A DNA stretch of 31,113 nucleotides from a virus. The translations under genes and the position numbers were made by a program. Below the pieces are notes generated by a model, which was given only the letters and a program-made list of their open reading frames with translations, made no database searches and was not told the DNA's origin. The stretch covers positions 1-31,113 of IMG/VR virus record IMGVR_UViG_3300042696_000086; one strand, written 5' to 3'. Shown here in pieces: positions 6,612-13,884 of this stretch. Within the stretch, counting starts at the first letter, position 1. Each line of letters opens with the position of its first letter.

Positions 6612-7045
6612 GCGGCACCTCCGAAGATGTTGCGGTACTGGTCGCGGAGTTGTTGGTCTTCGACGTGGGCGGGTGCGACGCAGTCGGTGCGGCCGCAGCC
6701 GGAGCGGACCTGGCCGACGGGCGGCCGCTCGTGGGCCATGCCGAAGGCGATCCGGCGGGCGTAGACGGTCCGCCGGTGGTGCTGGAAGGAGGGAACGCCC
6801 TCACGGAACGGGCCGGTCCACAGGAGGTGTCCGTCGTCTGCGGGCTGGGTGAGGGTGGCCCACATCTGCTCGTCGGTGAGGGTGCTGCGGCGGCGAGCCG
6901 TGATGACGGGGATGCCTTCTTCGCGGCGGATACGCCCGGCCCGCTTGGGGTTGGTGCGCAGGACGCGGCCGATGTAGCGGTCGGAGTGGCCCTCGGCGAG
7001 GAGGCGGATGATGTCGGCGCGGGGGACGCCTGCGGGTCCGGGCAT
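6608..7045 (-). CDS. HTH plus HNH-like DNA-binding protein
   Basis: This 145-aa protein starts with ATG at 7045, overlapping the stop of the preceding WhiB-like gene as TGATG. Residues 8-45 (I-I-R-L-L-A-E-G-H-S-D-R-Y-I-G-R-V-L with a basic end) look like a resolvase/Hin-style helix-turn-helix. Residues 70-128 match the HNH-like module seen in the neighbouring fusion: L-L-W-T-G, a basic Y-A-R-R-I-A-F, and S-G-C-G-R-T-D-C-V-A-P-A-H-V-E-D. The pair of cysteines and the final H suit a zinc-stabilised HNH fold. It is probably a DNA-binding or nicking accessory protein. The paralogous module in the next gene suggests duplication or domain shuffling in this segment. Confidence 0.75.
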   Translation of the reverse strand: MPGPAGVPRADIIRLLAEGHSDRYIGRVLRTNPKRAGRIRREEGIPVITARRRSTLTDEQMWATLTQPADDGHLLWTGPFREGVPSFQHHRRTVYARRIAFGMAHERPPVGQVRSGCGRTDCVAPAHVEDQQLRDQYRNIFGGAA

Positions 7046-7341
7046 CAGGCCGCCACCTCCGTGGACTCGGCCCGCCGGGCTCGCACGCCTCGCGCGTATT
7101 CGCGGTAGCGGTCGGCTTCCGTGAGGCCGCCGCGGATCCCGAACCGGAACTCGGTGTGGCGGGAGCCTTCCTCGGTGAGGACCTCGTCCAGGCAGGTCTG
7201 GCGGACGGGGCAGGAGGCGCAGATCCGTTTCGCGGCGTTGATGGCGTGCCGGTCTTCGGGGTGGGGGAACCACAGGTTGGCGTGGCCCTTGTACTGGGGG
7301 GTGGCGCAGGTGGCTTGTGCGGCCCAGTTGGTGGCGGTCAT
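7045..7341 (-). CDS. WhiB-like iron-sulfur transcription factor
   Basis: This 98-aa protein is a compact WhiB-like protein. Cys12, Cys41, Cys44 and Cys50 give the C-x28-CxxC-x5-C cluster motif, F-G-I-R-G-G (67-72) is the family's turn motif, and the basic tail R-R-A-E follows. Family members carry a 4Fe-4S cluster, bind region 4 of the housekeeping sigma factor and redirect transcription, so this copy may reprogramme the host or time early phage expression. The start is ATG 7341 with ATGA overlap to the upstream gene. It is the second WhiB-like gene within 1.3 kb; the other is fused to an HNH-like domain. Confidence 0.9.
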   Translation of the reverse strand: MTATNWAAQATCATPQYKGHANLWFPHPEDRHAINAAKRICASCPVRQTCLDEVLTEEGSRHTEFRFGIRGGLTEADRYREYARGVRARRAESTEVAA

Positions 7342-7817
7342 CGGGCCACCGCCTCGTAGCCGAGGGGGTCTTCACCCTTGGCCAGGCCACGCAGTACGAG
7401 GACGAGCTGGCCGCCCTTCGTCTTCACGCCGAGCCGCATGTCCGGGCCCACCACGTGCTCGTGGTCGTCGTCGTCGAGGAGGCCCGCGTCGACGAGGCCG
7501 TCCACGGCTGCCTTGAATGAGGGGTACCAGTTCGCGGGGTCGGCTCGGCGGGCTGTGGCCGGCCGGTAGATGCCGAGGATGTGGGCGCGCTGGAACAGCG
7601 GGCCGGGCTTGGCCGCGGCGAGGGCGGTCATGATGGCCGGGTCCTCGGTGACCGTCTCTTGTGCGGCGGCGCGGATGGCTGCGGCGAGTTTGGCCTTTTC
7701 GCGGTAGTGCTGGCGCTGGTTGGCGTTGATGAGGCGCATTCCGGTGGGGAGGGCCACGGTGAGGGGCCGGGGCCCGGCCGCCGTAGCGGCCGGGACCTCG
7801 GTGTCGAGCAGGGTCAC
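7338..7817 (-). CDS. RusA-like Holliday junction resolvase
   Basis: This 159-aa protein fits the RusA family of phage endodeoxyribonucleases, which cleave four-way junctions and other branched DNA during recombination and before packaging. The C-terminal half carries the acidic signature: D93-x-x-N96, K102, D106 and a D-D-D-D run at 115-118, followed by V-V-G and a basic K-T-K-G-G strand. The first 20 residues are Thr/Ala/Pro-rich. I chose GTG 7817 because it gives GTGA coupling with the upstream stop; an earlier start at 7931 would add an Arg/Pro-rich segment read out of the neighbouring gene. It probably acts with the DnaQ-like and PD-(D/E)XK nucleases further up the operon. Confidence 0.85.
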   Translation of the reverse strand: MTLLDTEVPAATAAGPRPLTVALPTGMRLINANQRQHYREKAKLAAAIRAAAQETVTEDPAIMTALAAAKPGPLFQRAHILGIYRPATARRADPANWYPSFKAAVDGLVDAGLLDDDDHEHVVGPDMRLGVKTKGGQLVLVLRGLAKGEDPLGYEAVAR

Positions 7818-8092
7818 TGGGTCCCTCCCGGGGTGGTGTCGTAGAGGTCGGCGACGCGGGCGCCGTAGGCCTTCATGTGGGCTTCGAGGTCTTCCAACAG
7901 CTGCAGCGAGTCCGGGCCCTCGTACACCCACTCCTCGCGCGCCATGAGCGGCAGCAGACCGACCCGGCGGCGGGCCGCTGCGACGCGCTCTTCCTCAGTC
8001 GGCTTGTCGTCTCGGCACGCCCAGACGAGGAACCCGGCCAGGGCCAGCAGCCCGGCGATGTATGCCGCGTTGGCGAGGGCTTCGTGGCTCAT
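7814..8092 (-). CDS. Small single-pass membrane protein
   Basis: This 92-aa protein starts with ATG at 8092 (ATGA overlap). Residues 8-26 (A-A-Y-I-A-G-L-L-A-L-A-G-F-L-V-W-A) form one transmembrane helix followed by C-R-D-D-K. The remaining 65 residues are hydrophilic and helical with Arg-rich and acidic patches. By the positive-inside rule the basic segment after the helix should be cytoplasmic. Phage early membrane proteins of this size can act in superinfection exclusion or host takeover, but nothing here proves it. The next gene upstream is a second small membrane protein. Confidence 0.75.
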   Translation of the reverse strand: MSHEALANAAYIAGLLALAGFLVWACRDDKPTEEERVAAARRRVGLLPLMAREEWVYEGPDSLQLLEDLEAHMKAYGARVADLYDTTPGGTQ

Positions 8093-8355
8093 GCCGCGCT
8101 CCTCGCGTGATCACGGTTGCGGCACTCCACGCACAGCTCCCCGCCCAGGCGAAGCCTGACGTGCAGGGTGCGGCGGTCCTCGGCCGGGCAATACGCCTCG
8201 AACCTCTCCTGCGCTTCCACCCGCGGCCCGCCGAGCGCCCGCGCCGTGTGCCGGCCCCGCTCGCGGGGCGGGGTGACGTACCAGCGGGCGACCGCGGTAC
8301 CACCGACCAGCGCGGCCAGGAAGCACGTCGCCCCGTAGGCGAACTGGTCGTTCAC
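8089..8355 (-). CDS. Small membrane protein with C-terminal Cys motif
   Basis: This 88-aa protein starts with GTG at 8355, overlapping the upstream stop. Residues 6-27 (A-Y-G-A-T-C-F-L-A-A-L-V-G-G-T-A-V-A-R-W-Y-V) form one membrane helix. The rest is basic and ends with C-P-A-E-D-R-R then L-C-V-E-C-R-N-R-D-H, so three cysteines and a histidine could bind zinc on the cytoplasmic side. Its stop overlaps the next start as ATGA. The two adjacent small membrane genes may form a pair, but I recognise neither. Confidence 0.75.
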   Translation of the reverse strand: MNDQFAYGATCFLAALVGGTAVARWYVTPPRERGRHTARALGGPRVEAQERFEAYCPAEDRRTLHVRLRLGGELCVECRNRDHARSAA

Positions 8356-8642
8356 AACTGGCCCCCTTCCAGACGGGCGAGCTCCAGACGGAGGTCGACG
8401 CCCGCGTCCGCGAGGGACTGGCGCAGCGACTCCGCGAACTGCTGCGGGGACTGCAGGACCGTCGACGGGTGGCCGGCCGCGACGATGTGGGAGGCGACGA
8501 CCTCCTTGCACCGGTCGAGCTCGGCAGCCACGCGGGCGAGGGCGTACTCCTCGGCTTCGGCCGTCTCGTGCTGCGTCTCGTCGGCGGCGACGCGGGCTTG
8601 GTAGCGGGCTTGGAGGTCCGCGTACTGGCGGCGGAGGCTCAC
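8352..8642 (-). CDS. Coiled-coil hypothetical protein
   Basis: This 96-aa protein starts with GTG at 8642, coupled to the upstream stop as GTGA. Residues 2-50 (R-R-Q-Y-A-D-L-Q-A-R-Y-Q-A-R-V-A-A-D-E and on) are charged and heptad-like, consistent with a coiled coil. The C-terminal part is also helical (F-A-E-S-L-R-Q-S-L-A-D-A-G). It lacks a membrane segment and has a single cysteine. It lies between the exonuclease and the small membrane proteins. Function unknown. Confidence 0.75.
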   Translation of the reverse strand: MSLRRQYADLQARYQARVAADETQHETAEAEEYALARVAAELDRCKEVVASHIVAAGHPSTVLQSPQQFAESLRQSLADAGVDLRLELARLEGGQL

Positions 8643-9376
8643 GACTGCTCACTCCCGCGCTGCGCCGGGATCAGCGGCCACTCCGGGCGCACCGTCTCCG
8701 CGAGGTGCTGCTTGCCGGGCGTCTTCGCGAAGTACTCCCGCAGCCCTTCCGCCTGCTCCGCCGCCCACTTGATTTGCGCGTGGTGCAGCTCCTCCAGGTC
8801 CATCGCGGCCAACTCCGGCCGCGTCGCGCCGAGCCGCCACGCGACCCGGGCCGCGGCAATCGCGTCGGCCGCCGAGTCGTGCGCACCGTCGAGCTTGACC
8901 TTGTAGTGCTCGCACAGCGCGGTCAGCGTGCGGGACCCACGCCGGTAGCGGTCCACCTTCTTGTCGATGACGAACGGGTCGATCACCGGCCAGATCACGT
9001 TGTCGATGTACCGGTCGACGAGCGTGTGGAGGCCGTGGCGTCGGCACTCGCGGTCGAGGACTGTGAGGTCGTAGCGGGCGTTCATCGCCACGATCGGGAT
9101 GCCGTGCTGGAGGACCTGCCCGAGGGCCGCGGTGATCTCCTCGACGACCTCGGCGGCCGGGCGGCCCTCGGCGCGCGCCCGTTCGGTGCTGTAGCCGTGG
9201 ATCTTTGCGGCCTCTTCGGGGATCTCCACGCCCGGGTCGGCGACCCAGGTGGCCGGTTGCGGAGGCTGGCCGCCGCCGACCTGGACGATGCAGGCGGTGA
9301 CGATGCGGGCCTCTTCCGGGTTGGCGGCAGTGGTCTCCAGGTCGAAGGCCGCCATGCGCTTGAGGTGCCAGCTCAT
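8639..9376 (-). CDS. DnaQ-like DEDDh 3'-5' exonuclease
   Basis: This 245-aa protein has the DEDDh exonuclease motifs in order: D12-L-E14-T-T (Exo I), N99-A-R-Y-D103-L (Exo II), and H166-D-S-A-A-D171 (Exo III). These residues bind the two metal ions that remove nucleotides from 3' ends. DnaQ-like proteins proofread for a polymerase or trim recombination intermediates. No polymerase gene is in this window, so the partner may be the host's or lie to the left. The C-terminal 60 residues are helical and charged. ATG 9376 overlaps the stop of the RDF gene as ATGA. Confidence 0.9.
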   Translation of the reverse strand: MSWHLKRMAAFDLETTAANPEEARIVTACIVQVGGGQPPQPATWVADPGVEIPEEAAKIHGYSTERARAEGRPAAEVVEEITAALGQVLQHGIPIVAMNARYDLTVLDRECRRHGLHTLVDRYIDNVIWPVIDPFVIDKKVDRYRRGSRTLTALCEHYKVKLDGAHDSAADAIAAARVAWRLGATRPELAAMDLEELHHAQIKWAAEQAEGLREYFAKTPGKQHLAETVRPEWPLIPAQRGSEQS

Positions 9377-10482
9377 CGGACCTCACCCGCCTTCACCGCG
9401 GCGAGGTAGGCGTTCATCTGCGCGACCGACCCGGACGACGGGTGCGTGCCACCGTTCAACTTGGCGAACCCCGCCTCCACCTGCTCGGCCGTCAGACCGT
9501 GCTGGCCGGCCGCGGCGATGATCTGGAACCACACGGCCTGCACGTCGGCCGGGTCGTCGTCGACTACCTCCGCGTCGTACACGCCCTCCGAATCCGGCAC
9601 CGGCGCAGACGCCGCCTGGCTGGGCGTGGCCTCGGGCTTCGTCTTGGCCGGGGCACCAAGCTCCGCGGCCCGCGCGGTCAGCGCATCCGCGATCGCCTTG
9701 TTCATGTGCCCCGCAGCCACGGCCTGCTCGTACAACTCCCGCACCGCAGCCGGCGTCTTGGCCACCGCGGCGAGCCGCAAGTAGTCCGGCCGCGGCGCCT
9801 CGATCGCAGCCCGCTGCGGACCAGACGCGACCGCCGTGCCCACCGAGGCGGCCCCCGCCATCAGCGCGGCCGGCGTCACAGCAAGGTCGATCGTCGGAAC
9901 CATCCAGTGCCGGGTCTGCCCGTCCCGCTTCGCGGTGCGCTGCTCCAGCCCGAGGAACGCCTCGACGTAGCCGCCCGTCTGCGCCAGGAGCTCGGCGACG
10001 CCCGGAAGTTCGAGTGCGGCGTAGTAGCCGTGGGACTCCAGCCGCCACACCCCGACGCCCTCGATCTCCGAGAGGACGACGTTGAGGCGAGTGGTGGGCT
10101 TGCACTGCCGCTGCTCGGGGTCCGGGCCGCAGATGCACGGCCGGTCCTTCAGCAGCTCGGTGACGCCGTCGCAGCGACGCTGGCAGCCACCTCCCGACCA
10201 CAGTTCGAAGTACTGGGAGACGGGCTGCGGCGGCACGTGGATCGGCATGCGCTTGGCGTCGGTGATGACCTCGTACTGGCCGGCGCCGCCGTCCGGGGTC
10301 CACTCCTGGACGGTGCCGCCGTACTTTGCGGCGACGCGGTCAAGGAGTTCCTTCGACGGGGAGGTCAAGCGGAACCGGTCCAGCTTCGCCGGGCGGCTGC
10401 CGCCCTTGGCGGTGGCGACCTTCTGGCCGATGCGGATGCGGCCCAGCTCACGGAGCCGCTGCTGCAGGGTCAGGATGGGCAT
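9373..10482 (-). CDS. Recombination directionality factor (phiC31 gp3 type)
   Basis: This 369-aa protein resembles the RDF family of phiC31 and phiBT1, which binds the serine integrase and switches it from integration to attL x attR excision. Shared traits, from memory of the family, include the opening L-Q-Q-R-L-R-E-L-G-R-I-R-I-G (6-19), P-A-K-L-D-R-F-R-L-T (31-40), S-Q-Y-F-E-L-W-S-G-G-G-C-Q-R-R-C-D-G (89-106) and W-R-L-E-S-H-G-Y-Y-A (146-155). Cys100, Cys104, Cys116, Cys118 and Cys127 could bind zinc. It is longer than phiC31 gp3; the extra C-terminal segment after about 245 is Ala-rich and helical. A serine integrase and candidate attP lie at 15603-17087, giving a complete switch set. TGATG couples it to the nuclease upstream. 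Confidence 0.85.
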   Translation of the reverse strand: MPILTLQQRLRELGRIRIGQKVATAKGGSRPAKLDRFRLTSPSKELLDRVAAKYGGTVQEWTPDGGAGQYEVITDAKRMPIHVPPQPVSQYFELWSGGGCQRRCDGVTELLKDRPCICGPDPEQRQCKPTTRLNVVLSEIEGVGVWRLESHGYYAALELPGVAELLAQTGGYVEAFLGLEQRTAKRDGQTRHWMVPTIDLAVTPAALMAGAASVGTAVASGPQRAAIEAPRPDYLRLAAVAKTPAAVRELYEQAVAAGHMNKAIADALTARAAELGAPAKTKPEATPSQAASAPVPDSEGVYDAEVVDDDPADVQAVWFQIIAAAGQHGLTAEQVEAGFAKLNGGTHPSSGSVAQMNAYLAAVKAGEVR

Positions 10483-11357
10483 CAGGCGGCCCTCTCTTCG
10501 GTGACGGGAAGGGTGAGTGCCTCACCCACAACGGACTTGGCGAGGACGCGCTGGAACTCGGCGACCGCCTGCACGTGCCGGAACACCTCGTACACGTCGT
10601 CGCCGCACTTCAGCGGCATGGGCCGGTAGCCCTCCGGGCGCAGGTGCAGGACGATGCCGACGTCGTGGACCTTCGGCATGGGGATCTGCGTGCCGTCCCG
10701 CAGCCAGGCGACCTCGGCCCGGCGGTAGGCGGACATCTGCGCGCCGGCCTCCGGGTAGACGCCCTTCTCGTCGAGCTCGCCGCCGGTCTTGGTGTCGCCG
10801 ACGAACAGGGTCTGCGGCGGCACCTGAAGGAGGTGGGCGATCGGGGCGGAGCGGAAGAGGTAGTCGAGGGTTCCGGCCCAGCCGTCGGTGATGTTGCCGA
10901 CGACCATCTCGGAGGCTTCGAACTCGATCTCCCACTCGGCTACGAAGCGGAGGAAGTTGTCGACGAACGGGGCGATGACCTCGTCGGAGAGGAAGCTCTC
11001 CGGGATGGGTGTGCCGAGGACGTGGGCTTCGATGACGTCGTGGACGGCGCCGCCGATCTCGGCGCGTTCGTCCTTCTTCCGGATGTGGCCCTTGCGGAGC
11101 CAGTCGTAGGCCTCCTCCTTGTCGTCTGGGCGCAGGGATGCGGCGACGAGCTTGGGGAGGGTGGCGAAGGCGTCGGCGGCGGTGAGGTTCGCGGCCCAGA
11201 ACACGAGCTGCGGCTTGGGGAAGCCCTGCGACAGGATCGTGGTGACGCGGCGGAGTTTGATGTCGGTGCCGGGCACCCGGTACCAGCCTTGTGAGGGCTG
11301 GGGGATGCGGTCCGGGCCGGCCGGGGCCGTGGTGGCCCCGGCGGTGGTGGTGGTCAT
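10482..11357 (-). CDS. PD-(D/E)XK nuclease (RecB/Cas4-like)
   Basis: This 291-aa protein has the motifs of a RecB-type PD-(D/E)XK exonuclease: G-x-x-x-H106 in an I-G-G-A-V-H-D-V-I-E helix, an acidic helix E-I-E-F-E-A-S-E near 143-150, G-T-L-D165, D188-T-K190-T-G, and the closing Q207-M-S-A-Y. This enzyme group cuts DNA with one metal-bound active site, and phage members resect ends for homologous recombination. The start at ATG 11357 overlaps the upstream stop (ATGA); longer versions read an Arg/Pro-rich shadow. Its stop overlaps the RDF start. I do not see a RecT/Beta-like annealing partner in the window. Confidence 0.85.
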   Translation of the reverse strand: MTTTTAGATTAPAGPDRIPQPSQGWYRVPGTDIKLRRVTTILSQGFPKPQLVFWAANLTAADAFATLPKLVAASLRPDDKEEAYDWLRKGHIRKKDERAEIGGAVHDVIEAHVLGTPIPESFLSDEVIAPFVDNFLRFVAEWEIEFEASEMVVGNITDGWAGTLDYLFRSAPIAHLLQVPPQTLFVGDTKTGGELDEKGVYPEAGAQMSAYRRAEVAWLRDGTQIPMPKVHDVGIVLHLRPEGYRPMPLKCGDDVYEVFRHVQAVAEFQRVLAKSVVGEALTLPVTEERAA

Positions 11358-11569
11358 GAACGGTCCCCGTTCGTGGTGCGGATGGTGATGCGGTCGGCGA
11401 GGAGCAGCACAAGCCAGCCGGCGACCGCCGCGGCGGAGATCCAGACCGCGGTGATGACGAAGGGCGGCTGCGGGCCGAGGGGTACGGTCGCGGCGGTGGC
11501 CGTGATGGCGGCGGCGAGGCCTGCGAGGGGGTAGGTGATGGCGCCGCGCACCATCTGGCGGACGGTCAC
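11354..11569 (-). CDS. Small two-helix membrane protein
   Basis: This 71-aa protein starts with GTG at 11569 (GTGA overlap). It has two hydrophobic stretches: residues 10-30 (A-I-T-Y-P-L-A-G-L-A-A-A-I-T-A-T-A-A-T-V) and 37-58 (F-V-I-T-A-V-W-I-S-A-A-A-V-A-G-W-L-V-L-L-L). A charged C-terminal tail follows (D-R-I-T-I-R-T-T-N-G-D-R-S). Both termini should face the cytoplasm. Its role in an early operon is unknown. Confidence 0.75.
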   Translation of the reverse strand: MTVRQMVRGAITYPLAGLAAAITATAATVPLGPQPPFVITAVWISAAAVAGWLVLLLADRITIRTTNGDRS

Positions 11570-11883
11570 CGGCCCTCACCCCGCCTGTTGCGCATGGCTT
11601 CCTTGGCGAGGCGGAGGGCGCCGTGGCGGAGTCCGGCGGCGAAGATGCGGCGGGTCGGGTACTGGGCGGCCCGGTCTTGGAGGATCGCGGCGGCCTCGTT
11701 GAGGACCTGGGCGCGGTAGGCGTCGCGGACCGACTCGGCAGCCTCGTCGCTCCATCCGCGCACGCTCGCCAGCCCGGACAGGATCGCCTCCTCCGGGGTG
11801 CGGGTGGCGGGGCACCAGCGGCAGGACAGTCCGGCTTGCCAGTCGTGTCCGGGCGGGTTGACGGTGCAGGTGGTGGCGTTCAT
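11566..11883 (-). CDS. Hypothetical protein with N-terminal Cys cluster
   Basis: This 105-aa protein starts with ATG at 11883 (ATGA overlap). Residues 1-30 contain C-T-V-N-P-P-G-H and C-R-W-C, which could bind one zinc ion. The remainder is helical and charged (E-A-A-E-S-V-R-D-A-Y-R-A-Q-V-L-N-E-A-A-A) and ends in a basic tail. It has no membrane segment and no recognisable family. Confidence 0.75.
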   Translation of the reverse strand: MNATTCTVNPPGHDWQAGLSCRWCPATRTPEEAILSGLASVRGWSDEAAESVRDAYRAQVLNEAAAILQDRAAQYPTRRIFAAGLRHGALRLAKEAMRNRRGEGR

Positions 11884-12089
11884 GCGGCGCCTCCCGTGGT
11901 GAACACGCCCACGCGCAGCGACCCGACGTACATCACGCCGATCCGGGCCCGCGCGTCGTACTGCACCTCGTCGACCGCCGGGAACTGCATCTGCAGGTAG
12001 CGGGTGACGATGTCCTGCACCGCGTCCTCGGGCACGTCGACGGGGGTGAGCTCGGTGCCGGGGCCGAAGGTGACGGTCACGTCGCTCAT
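11880..12089 (-). CDS. Hypothetical small protein
   Basis: This 69-aa protein starts with ATG at 12089 and overlaps both neighbours by four bases. It has a beta-rich look: M-S-D-V-T-V-T-F-G-P-G-T-E-L-T-P-V-D-V at the start and A-R-I-G-V-M-Y-V-G-S-L-R-V-G-V-F near the end. A short helix lies between (A-V-Q-D-I-V-T-R-Y-L-Q-M). It contains no cysteine. Function unknown. Confidence 0.75.
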   Translation of the reverse strand: MSDVTVTFGPGTELTPVDVPEDAVQDIVTRYLQMQFPAVDEVQYDARARIGVMYVGSLRVGVFTTGGAA

Positions 12090-12526
12090 GACGCCCTCCG
12101 ATCCGACTGCTCCGGCAGCGGGTTCGCGGCCAGGTGCTTACGGGTCGCCGCATGCGACGGGTGCTTGATCAAAGACGCGCCCCGCGACGAACGGCCCTTC
12201 CCCACCACCCGCACAACCTCGGTGTTCTCCTCCAGCAGCCGGCGCGCATCCCGCACATCGACCTCGACCTGCGCCGTGTCCATCCCGGCCCGGTCCTCGA
12301 CCTCTTCGAGCGCCGCGTCCAACTCGCCTTCGGCGCGCGGGCTGGCGACGACGTCGGCCAGCTCGTCGAGCGCGGCGATGATCTGGTCCCGGGATTCGGG
12401 GTCGGAGTGCCAGTGCTGCACCAGCTGCACGAGCGTCTGGTTGCGGATCTCGTCGGCGCGGAGGACGCCGTGGAGGTGGTCGGCGCCGATTTCCCAGGAC
12501 AGCTGCGGCTTGTTCGAGTGGATCAC
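12086..12526 (-). CDS. Hypothetical helical acidic protein
   Basis: This 146-aa protein starts with GTG at 12526 (GTGA overlap). It is mainly helical and acidic between residues 45 and 100 (L-D-E-L-A-D-V-V, E-G-E-L-D-A-A-L-E-E-V-E-D). A basic end follows (G-K-G-R-S-S-R-G-A-S-L-I-K-H-P-S-H). The pattern could suit a nucleic-acid-binding accessory factor, but no motif supports a specific role. Confidence 0.75.
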   Translation of the reverse strand: MIHSNKPQLSWEIGADHLHGVLRADEIRNQTLVQLVQHWHSDPESRDQIIAALDELADVVASPRAEGELDAALEEVEDRAGMDTAQVEVDVRDARRLLEENTEVVRVVGKGRSSRGASLIKHPSHAATRKHLAANPLPEQSDRRAS

Positions 12527-12816
12527 GACATGGCCCCCTTCGGGCTGGTGGAGAGGAGGATCAGAAGCGCGGCGGCGTCACGGAACGCCTCCCGCGAGGC
12601 GTAAGCGGCCCGGTTGAAGTCGTGGCCCGCATGCACCGCCACCTGCCACACCGGGCGCAGCGCACCGGACTCAGCCGCAGTACGCAGCGCCGGACGCGGG
12701 TCGAAGTAGGCGAGGCTGGCGTCAGCGAACGCCAGGACGAACGCGATCAACGCCACCCCGGAGACCCCGAGGGAGAGAGGTGCGGCCAGGTCGCCGAGCG
12801 TGTGGGAGTGCCTCAT
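12523..12816 (-). CDS. Small membrane protein
   Basis: This 97-aa protein starts with ATG at 12816 (ATGA overlap). Residues 9-38 are hydrophobic (D-L-A-A-P-L-S-L-G-V-S-G-V-A-L-I-A-F-V-L-A-F) and form one clear membrane helix. The rest is amphipathic with Arg and His, and a weaker hydrophobic patch lies near the end (A-A-A-L-L-I-L-L). It is one of four predicted membrane proteins in this operon. Confidence 0.7.
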   Translation of the reverse strand: MRHSHTLGDLAAPLSLGVSGVALIAFVLAFADASLAYFDPRPALRTAAESGALRPVWQVAVHAGHDFNRAAYASREAFRDAAALLILLSTSPKGAMS

Positions 12817-13148
12817 TGGGCACCGCCCAACTCGGGCAGATCACGGCCTACGCGGTAGTCGTGATGCGTCGATGCGTAGTGCTCGCCGTCCAACAGCGCC
12901 TGCGTCGGGGCGATGCGCCGCGTAATTCCATCCGCGGCCAGCAGCGTCTCCTGCTGTCCCCGCAGCGCCTGGAGTTGCTCCTCCAACTCGGCCACCCGGT
13001 CCTGCAACCGCGCCAGCTCCGCGGTCATCTCCGGCGTCAGCAGCATCTGCGCCGAGTCCAGCGCGAGGGCGATACCCGCCGGCGTCCGGTTCTGCGTGAG
13101 CGCGGCCATGATGACGCCGGCCGCCGTGTTCACGAGTCGGGTGTTCAT
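12813..13148 (-). CDS. Hypothetical coiled-coil protein
   Basis: This 111-aa protein starts with ATG at 13148 (ATGA overlap). Residues 38-72 (P-E-M-T-A-E-L-A-R-L-Q-D-R-V-A-E-L-E-E-Q and on) form a canonical coiled coil with Leu at heptad positions, so it probably oligomerises. The N-terminal third is uncharged and Ala/Thr-rich; the C-terminal end has H-Y-A-S-T-H-H-D-Y. No catalytic motif seen. Confidence 0.75.
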   Translation of the reverse strand: MNTRLVNTAAGVIMAALTQNRTPAGIALALDSAQMLLTPEMTAELARLQDRVAELEEQLQALRGQQETLLAADGITRRIAPTQALLDGEHYASTHHDYRVGRDLPELGGAQ

Positions 13149-13387
13149 GCCGCCACCGCCGTCCGGGCGATCAGCGGACCGAACGCCATCCGCACCGTGC
13201 GCAGCGTCCAGCGGTACGACTCGCCCTCACCCCGGTCCTCCGGGTTCTGCGGCGCCGGGCACGAGAGCAGCAGCTCCCCGTCATACGTGTGGCCGATCGC
13301 CACCCACACGTCACCGTCACGGTCCACGAACTCCGTCTGCGGCAGGGGCACCTCGTGGAGCGGGTTGACCTTGATCGGCTCACTCAT
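13145..13387 (-). CDS. Hypothetical small protein
   Basis: This 80-aa protein starts with ATG at 13387 (ATGA overlap with the HNH gene). It has an N-terminal V-P-L-P-Q-T-E-F-V-D-R-D-G-D-V-W-V-A-I-G strand pattern, one cysteine, a charged linker P-E-D-R-G-E-G-E, and a basic W-T-L-R-T-V-R-M. It may be a small beta-barrel domain, but I do not recognise it. Confidence 0.75.
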   Translation of the reverse strand: MSEPIKVNPLHEVPLPQTEFVDRDGDVWVAIGHTYDGELLLSCPAPQNPEDRGEGESYRWTLRTVRMAFGPLIARTAVAA

Positions 13388-13842
13388 CGGGCACCGCCCT
13401 CGATGGCGCGAGCCTTGCGGTATCCGCGTTCACGCTCCAGCGAGCACGTCCGACACCTTCGACCCCGGGCCGTCTGGTAGGTGTTCTCGTCAGTGAACTC
13501 GTGGCCGTGTTTGCAGGTCGTGCGCCGTGCGTTGATCGCTGCGGGGTTGTCGCTTCGCAGGACGTTGACGCGCGGCGTGACGGGTTCCATGTGCCACGGG
13601 TTGACGCAGAGAGGGGTGCGGCAGAGGTGGTCGATCTGGAGGCCGACGGGGATCTGAGTACGCATCGATTCGTAGGCGAAGCGGTGCGGCGTTACGAACT
13701 TGCCCTTCTCGATACAGAAGGTGCCGTAGCCCGTCCTCGGGTTCGCTGCTCCTGTCCACATCCAGCAGGTGGTGACGTCACCGCCTGCGACCTTGGCCCA
13801 GAAGCGTGCTGCGATCGGGCGTCGCTTAGTCTTGGGAGACAA
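13384..13842 (-). CDS. HNH endonuclease with extra zinc ribbon
   Basis: This 152-aa protein carries an HNH_3-like domain: W-M-W-T-G (27-31), H53-R-F-A-Y, I-D71-H72-L-C-R-T-P-L-C79-V-N81-P-W-H84. The second half has C110-K-H-G-H and C130-R-T-C133, a zinc ribbon common in phage homing-type HNH proteins. These enzymes nick or cut DNA; many are mobile free-standing genes. The start is TTG at 13842, seven bases after AAAGGGG, which is rare among its neighbours but is the only start with a good RBS. It is separated from the previous gene by an 89-base gap with a hairpin, which fits insertion of a mobile HNH gene or a second transcription unit. Confidence 0.85.
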   Translation of the reverse strand: MSPKTKRRPIAARFWAKVAGGDVTTCWMWTGAANPRTGYGTFCIEKGKFVTPHRFAYESMRTQIPVGLQIDHLCRTPLCVNPWHMEPVTPRVNVLRSDNPAAINARRTTCKHGHEFTDENTYQTARGRRCRTCSLERERGYRKARAIEGGAR

Positions 13843-13884
13843 CGTGGTCCCCTTTCTTCTTCGTGGTGAAGGTGGATCTCGTTC

